DNA of 64,000 nt from assembly GCA_028532985.1 (NCBI GenBank), contig JANCIK010000007.1:1612001-1676000 (forward strand), read 5' to 3'. Below, one piece after another: positions 1-12,283 of the stretch (positions are counted from its first letter, which is position 1; every line of letters begins with the position of its first letter). The translations under genes were made by a program, and so were the position numbers. This DNA is from Stropharia rugosoannulata (lineage: Eukaryota; Basidiomycota; Agaricomycetes; Agaricales; Strophariaceae). The notes beneath the pieces were generated by a model, which was not told the DNA's origin, searched no databases, and worked only from the letters and a program-made list of their open reading frames with translations.

Positions 1-986
1 GTGTCTTTTTGAGACATCAATATGTCTTTTGGTGAATTTTATGTCTTTTTTTATACTTTTAAAGGTCTTCTAGAGACTTCAGGGAAATATGTAATTCTTC
101 CAATGTCTTTTTAGGTCTTTTCATGTCTTTTAAAGTCTTTCAATTTTTCTAAGTATTTAAATGTATTGATGTAATTGTATAAATCTTTTTATGTCTCTGA
201 AAGATATTAAAAATGTCTCATAAAGTGTATTAAAAAGCTACAAAAAGACTCAAAAAGACATTTAAAGACATAAGAATCTGGGAAAAAATTGACATATGAA
301 TAGCTATTGTCAACTAATACTTGTAATCTAAATTGTAGGTCTTATATAAAATACATCTGAACATGACTAAATTCAATGACCTGTGATGTAATAAATTAAT
401 ATAGTCTAGAGCATTACCATCATATTTGACCTGCAGTGAGTCTATATACATAGGCACATGGTGTAGGGGGCAGTATACTGGTTTTAAGTCATGCATGAAG
501 CTGTTGGTTTAATTCCTGGCAAATGCAAATTATTTCCACAACATAAGTTTCCCTTCCCATTGCACCCAAGTTAATGCAATAGTTTATTTGCCATTGTATG
601 TCTATGTAATGTGCTGACTAATATAATTACTTCATGACAAATCTTAAGTACATTTAAATATACCTAATTACCTATCTACAAATACACTTACAAATACAAT
701 CTAATCTATGTAGTAGTGATTTGGCTAAAATGAAGTTATGTTTTTAATGTTTTTATAAAGCAAAAATGTAACATTAAAAGATATTTAGAGACATCTGGAG
801 ACATTATGGACACATAAAAAGATATTAAAGAGACTCCTAGAGACATAAAAAAGTCTTTAAAAGTTTGATACCTGGAGACTTTGCTTTAAAAGTCTCCTAG
901 AGACCCAGGTCTCCTGGGGTCTTTTTGAGTCTTTTTAAGTCCTTTTAAAAAATTAAAAGACTTTTTTCAAAAAAGTGTTTTTCCTG
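1..986. repeat. MITE-like repeat, left copy (cut by window edge)
   Basis: This is nearly identical, in reverse complement, to 29944-30975. The right-hand copy shows that the unit has its own short inverted termini, CAGGAAAAACACTT and AAGTGGTTTTCCTG. The outer ~60 bp of this left copy lie before base 1. Both ends are packed with variants of AAAGACAT / ATGTCTTT, like the subterminal repeats that many cut-and-paste transposases bind. No protein is encoded; the only frame shared by both copies (314-496, minus) is short and looks incidental. A non-autonomous DNA transposon is the best reading; no clear target-site duplication can be defined. Confidence 0.7.
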
Positions 987-2215
987 GTGAATCTGCTGTG
1001 GCTGAAGAATAACTTGTGCTTACTAGGCAGTCATCAGTTTATTGCAGCCTAGGGATCTGTTCCCTTTATCATGTTTGTGGTGGATGGCACCTCCAAGGCC
1101 TTTCTTGATAAGTTGCTTAGCAACATTACTGATAAATAATATCAGGACAAATATAGCAAACATAGTGAGGATGCTACGTGGAACAGCCTCAATAGTGGAT
1201 GGTAGCACACTCCCACTCATCAAATTCTCCTTCTTTGTGCCTCACAAAATCAACATGCACCTTGGTGTCCTTTCTGATCAATCATTTGCAGAGAAATTCA
1301 CATGCCTCCTGGGTATAGAAAGCCTACCTTGGCTCAGAGAGCCTGTATAATTTCAGTTTCTGCATCTCAAAACAGAGTTTGTTAAACTTACTTGGGCCCC
1401 TTATTGAACTTAGCTTATCCTTTTCCACATCCAAGATCTGGTCTCTACTCTAGATTCGCACAACAATTGCAACAAAAGTCAGAGATTAATTTGACCTTTG
1501 ACCTGATATGGGTGCAGCAGGGCTAGTGTACAGGCAGAGACACTTTTCCTTTGCAGCCTTCTCTGCTACATAGAGATGTTCCATACCACCTGTAGCTGAC
1601 AGCATGCCAGTCAACAACATATGCAGGGCCAGATACGACCAGCTGTTTAGCTACATTGCCAGCAGGATGAATGACTTTATTTTAATTGAGCTAATGAGCA
1701 TTCAACAAGCATTTGAATCTTCAGTACAGGAACATACCAGTGCCAATGTATATACTAACAGGAGGATCAAAAGCACTTGTAGAACTCTGGAATGGTGTAG
1801 CAGTTGAATAGGTAGTGATAGAACCTGAACCTTCACACACACAGGTCATTGAGGGAGTCAAGGCTCAGTAAGAATTTTTGCCTTGGCAACAGGAATAAGA
1901 ACAGGAACAAGCAGAATCAGTAGTAGCTCACACCTTTTCACTGCAGGGTTCTGATGGTTTGGTTAACAGATTCACAATCGAGTCCTGGTATATTCCACTT
2001 GATCTAAATAGCTCTTGACTACCTGGGGTTGGGTCTGCAAGTGAAAGTATTAAGTGCTCAGTTGTACTACTGACTATTCTTGGGGTATCATTGATTGAGC
2101 ATTGTCATGTCAAAGTCAACACTCAAATTGAACTTTAAGTTACTAATATCAGACACAACATCTTTTAGGGGATTGCAGTTCTAGGGCATGGCAGCCAAAT
2201 CAGTCAACTCCAATG
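987..2215. other. Unassigned sequence downstream of the decayed Ty3 pol
   Basis: About 1.2 kb lies between the left repeat and the 3' end of the decayed pol. Short open frames exist on both strands (for example 1042-1350 plus and 1604-1807 plus), but none shows a motif I recognise or the exon pattern seen elsewhere. It may hold the eroded integrase C-terminus and 3' end of the Ty3 element; I could not find an LTR. Confidence 0.35.
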
Positions 2216-4754
2216 TCATGCAAACAAGAGCAGTTTGCTGTTCAACTGGATCTGCAGCAGATGCAAGACTTGGCAATTGCAACAGCACCCTACAGTGGCC
2301 AGCATGTTGTGTTCTCTGCATCTGGGTGTGGTATGAAATGGGGAGTCTACAATTTCTTTGAGGATCCACTGGCACTGTCTACACCAGAGTCCTTTGGTAG
2401 GTGGTATCAGACCTAAACAACTGGGAGTCAACAATGGGGGAGGTTGTCCATGGCTGATGCATACTTGAGCACCACTGATGTAATCTGTTGAAACATGCTG
2501 CCATGGCCCAGCAGGCACCTCCAAAGGCTGCAGGGGACTGTATGGCTTTTGATGTCGAGGTTTTGTCCGCTGGCATGTCAAACACCCATCAACATAGCAG
2601 TTCATGAATTCAGACATCCGTGGCCAATAGTAGTTGCGAGTTAACATAGCCAAGGTGTTTGCACGGCCAGGGTGCCCAGCAGGGATTGCATTGTGATACA
2701 GCGCCAGTAGCTGCTGCTTTATGTCATTGTCATCAGGAACATAGACCAAGCCATTGAAGTGTATGATGCCTGAGTCAACATAGAACTTGCACAGATGATT
2801 TTGAACTGAGGCAGGGGCTGTATTAAGACTCCATAACACAGCAAGCTTTGGATTGGCTCGAGAACGAGCACAGACCTGCTCCAGGATCTCTGCATCGGAC
2901 AAGATTGTCTGGCCCACCCTTTCCACCACCTCTGATGCAGCACAGCACACCAAGTCAAGCACCACCCCCTGCTTAGCCACCCGCACCTCCTCTGCTGCAT
3001 CCTCCACCACTGGCACATCCCCTTGCAACTCCAACTTCTCCCCGGGCAGGACACAAATATTGCTATTATCCCGAGCTGCCTGTGGAATCTCATGGTCTGC
3101 ACGACAAGACAGACCATCAGGGCCTGCACTCAAGTGGCCAGGATGATGGATAATCACAAAGTTGAAGCAATTAAGAAACAAACTCCATCGTGCCTGTTGC
3201 CGATTGAGGTCCTTGGCTGTCATGAAGTACTCAAGGTTACGGTGGTCCAAGAAAATATCGACAGTATGAGGACTCCCTTCCAGGTAGGGCTGCCAGACTT
3301 CGAGAGCATGCACAATCGAGAGCAACTCCTTGTCGTAAATATCATAGTTGCATTCTGCAGGCTGCATAGCCTTTGAGAAGTAAGCCACAGGGCACCAGTC
3401 ACCAGAAGCATCTGCCTGCGATAAAATAGCACCCACTGCAAAGTCAGATGCATCTGTCTCTACTCGAAATAGGGCGTGCATATCAGGCATCATCAGAACA
3501 GGGGCCTGTACAAAGGCCTCCTTCAGATGCACAAATGCCCTGTCCTCCTCCACTCCCCAATGCCATGCTACATCCTTCCACTTCAGCTGCTCCAGGGGCT
3601 TTGAGAGCTCTGTGTAGTTGGCCACAAATTTACAGTAGAAGTTGCAAAATCCAAGGAAGCTCTGCACCTGCTTGAGATTGCAGGGAGTAGGCCAATCTGT
3701 CACCCTGGAAACTTTAACAGGATCCATAGCAATACAGCCTGGTGAGATTTTCAACCCCAGGTAGTCGACTTCAGTAGTGCAAAATTGACACTTCTCTGGC
3801 TTCAGGAACAAGTCAGCCTCTTGTAGGTGACGGAGCACTTCACGGACATGTTCATCATGCTGGGATGCATCCTCGGAAAAAATGATCATGTCATCCAAGT
3901 ATAACACCACATTCACATCAACCAGGTCATGAAATAGTGTGTTAACCATACGCTGAAATGCGGCCGGGGCATTGCAAAGGCCGAATTGCATTACCAGGAA
4001 CTCAAACTGCCCATATTGAGTGCAAAAAGATGTTTTCCACTCATTGCCCTGCCGAATGCATACATTGTAGTAGCCCCAGCACATATCCAATGTCATGAAT
4101 ACTTTAGAAGACTTGAGGCAATCCAACAGCTCTGAGGTCAGGGGAATGGGGTAGGCATCGGGGCGTGTAACTGCATTAAGTGCCCAAAAGTCAACAACAA
4201 GACACAATGAACCATCCTTTTTCTTCACAAAAAAGACAGGGGCACTGCATGGCACACTTGACAGACAGATATAGCCTTTTGCGAGGCTCTTGTCGATGAA
4301 CTCCTTGAGGGTAACCAGTTCTGTAGCCGATAGCTGGTACAGCTTGCCAGGTTGAGAGAGGGTTGCACCTGGAAGAAGGCCAATAGCAAGGTCATGCTGT
4401 GTGTGGGCAGGTAACTGCTCAGACTTCTTCTTGCTAAAAACATCCAGAAATTCGTGAAATTCAACCGGAACCATCTCCTCCACTGTCTGTTCGACTGGGG
4501 CTGCCACCTTCCAAGCCTCTTCTGCCAGGACTTGCAATATAGACCAACCTGCTGCTGCCTGTACACCCTGCCTGGGCATGCTATGGCAACCACCTCTGCT
4601 CACATCCTCGCCCCACTGCTGCTCGAAGAATACACCAGAATCCCCAGGCACAGATGTACCAGCCTCCTGGGTGACATACTGTAGGGCATCATGCACCACC
4701 GCATGTGCAACCCGCACAGCCTCCTCCCGTGCCTGACAAAGAAAGCATGTTCAA
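2216..4754 (-). pseudogene. Ty3/Gypsy pol fragment: RT, RNase H, integrase N-terminus
   Basis: A long open frame (833 codons from 4717, open back to a stop near 4754) encodes reverse transcriptase with YLDD at about residue 272. RNase H follows (VETDASDFAVGAI; later DHRNLEYF), then an integrase zinc-binding region (H...GHPGR... then CxxC in GCLTCQRTK) and the start of the core (GPWQHVSTDYI). The rest of the integrase core is missing or frame-shifted, and there is no protease or gag upstream. RT motifs are also eroded: VVDFWALN stands where VDYRALN is usual, and LDMCWGYYNV where LDLRWGYYNV is usual. It resembles chromovirus-type pol but no chromodomain is visible. It is unrelated in detail to the other Ty3 family in this window. 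Confidence 0.85.
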
Positions 4755-5021
4755 CGAGTGCAAGAACACTTCAAGCCAGCAAAAGACTCACTAGCTACAC
4801 GCACTCGAGCAGCTGATGCATTAGTCTTGCAGCCCACAAATGATCGACATGCAAGAGCTGCCCAACACACAGATGCATTGGAGCAAAACTCAGCACATAG
4901 CACAGCAGCAGCCTGGAAGATCTCATTGCCTAGCACTGCTACAGAGGCAGCACATCGTAGCTCACGTTGTTGCCATTGAAGAAAGTGTTTAGGTGCACCA
5001 GTAGCTGTCCCTTTTATATAT
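4755..5021 (-). other. Unassigned sequence between Ty3 pol and palindrome
   Basis: An open frame on the minus strand (4751-5119) runs from the palindrome arm into this stretch and reads an Ala/Cys-rich peptide of no recognised family. It could be a leftover of the Ty3 leader or gag, but nothing in it supports that directly. I see no LTR terminus. Confidence 0.25.
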
Positions 5022-6550
5022 GACAATATGGTAGTTGCCCAGACATATTCAAATATCCACAGGGGCAGTTTCCCAAGGCCTTGGGCAACTGCCCCTTGGC
5101 CTTTCTGCACAGCATACAAATGTATGCAAATGCTTCATTGGCCCAAGGCATCTCTGCCATCAGCTGGCATCTGTGGCATCTCAGCTGAGTTTGAAATTTT
5201 GAGAGGGCAGTCATGGCCGAAGTTTTGACCTAAAAAGTGAACAAGGTCAAAAATGCTTGTGCTTACCATTCCCTACACAGCCACATGTCTAAAAATGAAA
5301 TTTTGTGATAAGATAGAGGCAGATTAGGGCGTCCTAAATATACCATTATCATCCTTATCAGGCAAGATTTGATGGAGAAATAATCAAAATGATCCTGCCA
5401 AATACAGGTAAATATTCCTCTTGATGCAGATAGATTAGCCTTTATCTTGGTCATTTCTGGGCTGATAAGCATGATTTTGGATGCTATGGACTCCGAAAAA
5501 TGAATAGAATAAGGCTGGCTGACATTTCAAAAGGTGAGACATTTTTACTGGTACCAAAATGCATAAAAACAGTAACTTTATCAAAATCTGGGTTTATTCA
5601 GTTGTTGATAAAACATCTAGGCCTCACAAAATGTTGAAACAATGTGGAATAACTTTTGATAATGTATGAGAGGTAGCCTGTAAATTTTCAGCCCAAAACA
5701 CACAGAATAGCACATGTGGCACCAAAAACACTATTGATATGGAGGAGAACATAGGTGATGATGCCATTCTGACCTCAAAACTGGACCAAATCTGACGTTT
5801 AAACACTTTATAGTTAGATATTAGCTGGGATTATTAGTTTACCAAGTATGGTTTGATTCTGTTGAGTTCTGATAGCTGTATAGCAGGTGCGCTTAAAATG
5901 CATGTTTGTACCGTATTTTGCGTGTGGTTTTATTAATACGAAGCGTGTAGAGAATCTAAAGACACACCTGGGTTGCGTTTATAAGCACGCACAAGCTCCA
6001 AAAAACAGCTAAGAAATCCATTCAGTATTGCCTGAGATAAACTTCAAAAACTCCGAGGTAATTACTCCTATGGTAAATCACCATACTAGATACCACCCAT
6101 CTACTATATCACTATCATATCTATGAACAAGTATTGTCAGAGGAGTAATATATGATAGTTAATGATGGGGAAAGTATATTCCAGGTGTCAGGTCAAGGGT
6201 TATGTGGAACAATGATAGTTGTGGCATGTGAGTGAGTATATGTAGAAGCATAGGTACAAGTATTTTGCTAGCATCAATTATACACTATACCAACACATGT
6301 TCAAGACCCAGAATCAGTCCTTAGTAAGTTATTTGACATACTCTAAGCCCATACATAGCCATAATGATTACTGCTAAGCATCAAGTACTAGGTGCATATT
6401 AGTATATGATAATATTGAAGCATATGCAAATACTACCTCATATGCAACTAGCATAAGCCACCCACAATACCCAGAATATAAATACAGGAATGTGATTGTC
6501 TCATTATTCTGGCATGTTCTAAGACTGTTCATAGTCTTCATACTTACTGC
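5022..6550. repeat. Left arm of a 3.1 kb palindrome
   Basis: This arm is the reverse complement of 6587-8110. The two are nearly identical over the inner ~1.4 kb and more divergent near the base (about 5060-5135 versus 8005-8080). At least two inner mismatches distinguish the arms (AGCTAAG versus AGCTAGG near 6010 in arm orientation; CATGGCCG versus CATGGTCG near 5215), so they are not a literal mirror copy. The arm carries no credible gene; the small frame at 5624-5806 simply recurs in the other arm. Confidence 0.9.
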
Positions 6551-6586
6551 CCCCCCTACTAGCATCTACCAATCTGGTACTTGGTG

Positions 6587-8110
6587 CAGTAAGTATGAAG
6601 ACTATGAACAGTCTTAGAACATGCCAGAATAATGAGACAATCACATTCCTGTATTTATATTCTGGGTATTGTGGGTGGCTTATGCTAGTTGCATATGAGG
6701 TAGTATTTGCATATGCTTCAATATTATCATATACTAATATGCACCTAGTACTTGATGCTTAGCAGTAATCATTATGGCTATGTATGGGCTTAGAGTATGT
6801 CAAATAACTTACTAAGGACTGATTCTGGGTCTTGAACATGTGTTGGTATAGTGTATAATTGATGCTAGCAAAATACTTGTACCTATGCTTCTACATATAC
6901 TCACTCACATGCCACAACTATCATTGTTCCACATAACCCTTGACCTGACACCTGGAATATACTTTCCCCATCATTAACTATCATATATTACTCCTCTGAC
7001 AATACTTGTTCATAGATATGATAGTGATATAGTAGATGGGTGGTATCTAGTATGGTGATTTACCATAGGAGTAATTACCTCGGAGTTTTTGAAGTTTATC
7101 TCAGGCAATACTGAATGGATTTCCTAGCTGTTTTTTGGAGCTTGTGCGTGCTTATAAACGCAACCCAGGTGTGTCTTTAGATTCTCTACACGCTTCGTAT
7201 TAATAAAACCACACGCAAAATACGGTACAAACATGCATTTTAAGCGCACCTGCTATACAGCTATCAGAACTCAACAGAATCAAACCATACTTGGTAAACT
7301 AATAATCCCAGCTAATATCTAACTATAAAGTGTTTAAACGTCAGATTTGGTCCAGTTTTGAGGTCAGAATGGCATCATCACCTATGTTCTCCTCCATATC
7401 AATAGTGTTTTTGGTGCCACATGTGCTATTCTGTGTGTTTTGGGCTGAAAATTTACAGGCTACCTCTCATACATTATCAAAAGTTATTCCACATTGTTTC
7501 AACATTTTGTGAGGCCTAGATGTTTTATCAACAACTGAATAAACCCAGATTTTGATAAAGTTACTGTTTTTATGCATTTTGGTACCAGTAAAAATGTCTC
7601 ACCTTTTGAAATGTCAGCCAGCCTTATTCTATTCATTTTTCGGAGTCCATAGCATCCAAAATCATGCTTATCAGCCCAGAAATGACCAAGATAAAGGCTA
7701 ATCTATCTGCATCAAGAGGAATATTTACCTGTATTTGGCAGGATCATTTTGATTATTTCTCCATCAAATCTTGCCTGATAAGGATGATAATGGTATATTT
7801 AGGACGCCCTAATCTGCCTCTATCTTATCACAAAATTTCATTTTTAGACATGTGGCTGTGTAGGGAATGGTAAGCACAAGCATTTTTGACCTTGTTCACT
7901 TTTTAGGTCAAAACTTCGACCATGACTGCCCTCTCAAAATTTCAAACTCAGCTGAGATGCCACAGATGCCAGCTGATGGCAGAGATGCCCTGGGCCAATT
8001 ACCCATTGTGTGTATGCTTTAGTCTTCAAGAATTCTTGCTGGGAAACTGCCCCAGGCCTTGGGCAACTGCTGCTGTGGATATTTGAATATACCTGGGCAA
8101 CTACCATTGT
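6587..8110. repeat. Right arm of the 3.1 kb palindrome
   Basis: Reverse complement of 5022-6550, separated from it by a 36-bp loop (6551-6586) that begins with a run of C. Together the arms could fold into a hairpin stem of about 1.5 kb. This may be a foldback-type element or a recent inverted duplication. No transposase is encoded, and no flanking duplication could be fixed because the base of the stem is diverged. Confidence 0.9.
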
Positions 8111-8788
8111 TTCATGTTTAAAAGTAACCACCAGGGTTGACTTCCAAGTGCTAACCAGTAGAGTTCCAAGCAAACTAGTACCCACGATGAACCACTTGGA
8201 CAATGTCAACAGAACCATCGAAAGACATAGGATAGAAGTAGCCATTCTCACAAGAACCAGAGAAGGGCTGTGGCAGGAGTTGAACTGTCACCCCAATTTC
8301 CAATGATACATCCGAACAGCTCAACACACCCTCCAAACAACCAGCCACAAATGGAGGAACCTTTCTGTATGCTACTCATGCAGATTCCTACACTGACCAT
8401 ACCCAGATCCTGCTACCAGGGGTGAATCGTCGGGAGAAGAAGATGTTCCCATTGGAGACATGAGACGCCCATCCATTGAGACACCTCGCCCAGACACTAC
8501 TAATGCTCACCCCCAAACCTATTCCACGCACTCCCATCGCCTCAAGAGAACCCACTGGAGGACTTCCCCCCCCCATCTCCTACACCCAGACTAATCCGAC
8601 TCTCACCATGCCCGGAAGAAATAGAGAATAGGTTTCCCTATGAGATCCTGACCCAAGTTCCACCATTGCACACACCTAATCTCCTAGTCAACCTACAACC
8701 GACGCCTTACACAGGGACTGCCAAAAGACTACTTATGTTGCAGGTAGGAAGAGCATTACTCCCTGGACAGTACAGATGCTCTACCCGA
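8111..8788 (+). pseudogene. Gag-like ORF of an LTR element, N-terminal part (interrupted)
   Basis: Plus-strand coding remnants are visible here: a stretch beginning near 8111 that ends at 8306, then, after frame changes, a Pro/Ser-rich and hydrophobic stretch from about 8565 that runs open to 8788 and ends in GQYRCSTR. It stops where the solo LTR begins. The same gene appears to resume at 17985 with tandem zinc knuckles. The N-terminal half is degenerate, so the assignment as gag rests mainly on the downstream half and on the PPT plus LTR that follow it. Confidence 0.5.
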
Positions 8789-9769
8789 TGTGAGGGGCTG
8801 GGACTGGCCCCTCGTGAAAACAAGAAAAACTATAAGGTTAGAACATAGATACACAAGAAGTGACATATCTGCCATAACGATCGGAAACTCGCCATAACGA
8901 TCGGAAACTACTATCGGAAACGGAAAGAACAAGAAGAAGCACGAAATATGAAGACTGAGATATGAAGATGCAAGTTTATTCGAAGATATGAAATATGTAC
9001 ATGATGAAACAAGAAGACAAGCACAAGGAAGACTCAAGATGTTATTACAACTCAATGGCAGATCAAGAAAGATAACAGCATCAGAGCAATATTGGACTTC
9101 TGATGCCGACAACATCAGATCAATATTAACAATCTGATGTAACTATGGACCCACAAGGGAGTCAATCACATGGAAATACTCATACATACAACCTGGGACA
9201 AAAATGGTGGCCATTCGACGATATGCAGGGTTTCCGACGACATGCAGGCGTGTGGTAGCAGAGAGCAGAAGAATCTCGACACAAACACAAGGGACATAGG
9301 TGTGGAGAGAGGGTTGGAGGAGATGTATGTTTAGGGGTGGACATGGAGATGATCCGGCCACAGGAAGATTTCTTGTGCTTGGGCTTGGTTTCCGAAGATA
9401 AGGAAATTTGTGGCCAAGATATGAAGCATGCTGTAGTGCAGCATGGTTTCCGACGAGATAAAGACTGCATGGGCGGTCTGATCTTCATGGATGTATATGG
9501 AACGATCTGGGCATGGCAACCAGACGGGTATTTAAGGAGTAGAATATCTCTGTACTTCCCCAGCTTCCTTCAGGGTTAAATTCTACCTACACACATCATA
9601 CCAGTTCGCATCGGAAACCTTTGTTTAAACCTCGTACACTGGAAGCTCCTTGTTTTAAAACAAGTAAAACCTTTTCAATGTGCTATCGTTGTACACACGT
9701 TGCCTTCGCACATTGTGAACTATAGAGACAGGCTTTTCAGACCAGTCCTACCCAACTTTGCACCTCACA
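8789..9769 (+). mobile_element. Solo LTR of the Ty3 family, plus orientation
   Basis: The 981-bp unit starts TGTGAGGGG and ends CACCTCACA and matches the LTRs at 42060-43024 and 52620-53584. It is less similar to the neighbouring LTR at 9819 than the two LTRs of that element are to each other. No PBS or PPT adjoins it. It faces the minus-oriented LTR at 9819 across only 49 bp (9770-9818), giving an inverted pair. No target-site duplication was recognised. Confidence 0.85.
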
Positions 9770-9818
9770 CCGTTCCGATGAGGACCTCGGTGGTTGTGCT
9801 GGGAGTGATTGTCGTTGG

Positions 9819-10783
9819 TGTGAGGTGCGAAGTTGGGTAGGACTGGTCTGAAAAGCCTGTCTCTATAGTTCACAATGTGCAAAGGCAACGTGTGTACAAC
9901 GATAGCACGTTGAAAAGGTTTTACTTGTTTTAAAACAAGGAGCTTCCAGTGTACGAGGTTTAAACAAAGGTTTCCGATGCGAACTGGTATGATGTGTGTA
10001 GGTAGAATTTAACCCTGAAGGAAGCTGGGGAAGTACAGAGATATTCTACTCCTTAAATACCCGTCTGGTTGCCATGCCCAGATCGTTCCATATACATCCA
10101 TGAAGATCAGACCGCCCATGCAGTCTTTATCTCGTCGGAAACCATGCTGCACTACAGCATGCTTCATATCTTGGCCACAAATTTCCTTATCTTCGGAAAC
10201 CAAGCCCAAGCACAAGAAATCTTCCTGTGGCCGGATCATCTCCATGTCCACCCCTAAACATACATCTCCTCCAACCCTCTCTCCACACCTATGTCCCTTG
10301 TGTTTGTGTCGAGATTCTTCTGCTCTCTGCTACCACACGCCTGCATGTCGTCGGAAACCCTTGCATATCGTCGGAATCCGTCACCATTTTTGTCCCAGGT
10401 TGTATGTATGAGTATTTCCATGTGATTGACTCCCTTGTGGGTCCATAGTTACATCAGATTGTTAATATTGATCTGATGTTGTCGGCATCAGAAGTCCAAT
10501 ATTGCTCTGATGCTGTTGTCTTTCTTGATCTGCCATTGAGTTGTAATAACATCTTGAGTCTTCCTTGTGCTTGTCTTCTTGTTTCATCATGTACATATTT
10601 CATATCTTCGAATAAACTTGCATCTTCATATCTCAGTCTTCATATTTCGTGCTTCTTCTTGTTCTTTCAGTTTCCGATAGTAGTTTCCGATCGTTATGGC
10701 GGATATGTTGCTTCTTGTGTATCTATGTTGTAAACCTTATGGTTATTCTTGTTTTCACGAGGGGCCAGCCCCAGCCCCTCACA
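9819..10783 (-). repeat. 3' LTR of the minus-strand Ty3 element
   Basis: 965 bp, TGTGAGGTGC...CCCCTCACA as read on the plus strand. It holds six exact copies of TTTCCGA/TCGGAAA. The short frames inside it (for example 10009-10251) recur unchanged in the LTR at 17020-17984, showing near or complete identity of the pair. Confidence 0.92.
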
Positions 10784-10799
10784 TCTCCCCCCAACTTTT
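10784..10799 (-). promoter_or_regulatory. Polypurine tract next to the 3' LTR
   Basis: On the minus strand AAAAGTTGGGGGGAGA directly precedes the 3' LTR. The same 16 bases precede the 3' LTR of the other copy (52604-52619). It would serve as primer for plus-strand DNA synthesis. Confidence 0.85.
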
Positions 10800-10830
10800 A
10801 AAATACCACCCTCCTGGGTGGTCGGAAACC

Positions 10831-10838
10831 TATAAATT
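10831..10838 (+). promoter_or_regulatory. TATA-like box of antisense gene A
   Basis: TATAAATT lies about 32 bp before the ATG of gene A on the plus strand, outside the LTR. The same box at the same spacing occurs in the other copy (52565-52572, minus). This suggests that antisense gene A has its own promoter; it is a prediction from position and sequence only. Confidence 0.45.
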
Positions 10839-10869
10839 TCAGCCAAAAGCATTGTCGCCATTAAGCACC

Positions 10870-11613
10870 ATGGACCCTGCAGCAGAAAGAATATTTCGCT
10901 TGCTCTGTTTTGCTCCAGGAAACCGAAGCCATGCATTCGTGGTACCAACGACCATGCATGAATTTGCGTTGTCCATCCGTCACCAACATGAAATCCTGTG
11001 CCTTGCCATCTACAAGGACATCCGCACCCGCAGTGTATGAGAACTGAACATAATCGACCATGTGCAAGTGGAAGCATATGTCCATGATCACCTTGATCAC
11101 ATGGTAAGCCCTCGAACCGTTTCACAGCTAGCCCTGCTAATGATAGCGCAGCGCTTATTGCTATGCTCTCACGTCAACATGCAGCCATCAAACGAGCATG
11201 AAATTGAGCGCATGATTCCGCCTGAATGCCGCTACCTAAGCGCAAGTGCCAGGCATTTACTGGAGATGTTTCCGATGGAGGATCACGAAGGGTTCGAGTA
11301 TTGGTCGACCATACTGCGGTTCATGGTGCTATATGCTGAGGACACCGCTGATGCAACCAAAGAAAACCAAGTCGACTTCAAAGAATTTAATGAACTGGAC
11401 AGCAACAGTCGGTGGTGGATACAGTTTTCAAACCGTGTCAAAGCCGAAGACCCCCTTGAAGAGCACCTGCCCGCATTCAGGCCAGCCGCAACACCTGAAG
11501 ACACATCGGATATCGAAGAAATCCCAGCGGCGATCTTTCATCTTCAAACAGCCGTGCCCTCCCAGCGTCCACATGCCAGATTCCGAACATCGGTGCAAGA
11601 GATGGATATATAA
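10870..11613 (+). pseudogene. Antisense gene A, interrupted copy
   Basis: The frame starts MDPAAERIF and corresponds codon for codon to the intact 247-residue gene A at 51790-52533. It is broken by a TGA at 11038-11040 (RSV-stop-ELN) where the other copy has CGA (Arg). Most other differences are Arg to His or Gln, again CpG-type transitions. The remainder is open to 11613. I recognise no domain; the predicted protein is charged and probably mainly helical. It lies antisense to the gag-pol transcript and next to the 3' LTR. Confidence 0.75.
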
Positions 11614-11651
11614 AGCGTAGAGCACTAGTAGATAGTTCCGTAGCACCCACA

Positions 11652-12140
11652 ATGCAAGCACCTTTGCGTCTATATCTTCAATCCTTAGTGCTTGAGTTGC
11701 CCACCGATCTAAACGATTTCCGATTGCGATTTCCGATCCCATATGTCTTCAAACATTGCCTTGATCCCTTTGTCGACGCCCTAGAATACGAATACACACG
11801 AATACTCCAGCTTGACACACCCAACCTGCAACCTGTCATAAACAATCTCCGGTCCTTCTTGTTCCTAGGACAGACCATAGCAGTACGCAGCTTCTTCAGA
11901 TGACGTGCTGCCCTAACACAAGCACAGTATATTGCATGGCATGGTTGTCAGCATGTAGCCATACATCGGTCGCCTGTCGAGCAAATCACCATGGTCGAAT
12001 TGAGGGTGTTAATGCGTATGCAATACATGACAATGGCATTTGGATACACCGGGCACGAGATTCCCGAAATCAAGGAGCACATGGACGACATTTTCTTCCA
12101 GTATCAACAGGCATGTGTGTGCAGAGTAGGCGACCCATAA
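11652..12140 (+). CDS. Antisense gene B, two exons, unknown function
   Basis: Exon 1 is 11652-11882 (77 codons), intron 11883-11927 (45 nt, GT..AG) and exon 2 11928-12140 (70 codons plus stop). Both exons are multiples of three, and splicing gives an uninterrupted 147-residue protein starting MQAPLRLYLQ and ending CVCRVGDP. The intact copy at 51263-51751 has the same structure and length. Here the donor is GTACGC instead of GTAAGT, so splicing may be weaker. No known domain was recognised. Retention of two open exons in two diverged copies argues that the gene is or was functional. It runs antisense to gag-pol, 38 bp after gene A. Confidence 0.7.
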
Positions 12141-12283
12141 CCAACAACCGGCGGTTGGAAATTAGCTAGATAATCTCCAGACAAGTGACATGTATCCATG
12201 TGTCCAGATCGTCCAATGCCAAGCAACCCAGCGCCTGAAATCCGCATAAAAGGAAAGGCAACTGGTCTGTCCAAACACCAGAA

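Noticed and set aside
449..530. tRNA-like sequence in the MITE repeat (GGTTTAATTCC resembles a B box)
   Set aside because: The remaining arms do not pair convincingly and no cloverleaf can be drawn; at most a decayed tRNA-derived internal promoter.
9337..9579. Small ORFs repeated in every LTR (for example 9337-9579, 10009-10251, 17210-17452, 42580-42834)
   Set aside because: They recur because the LTR recurs; no start context, motif or codon pattern suggests protein coding.
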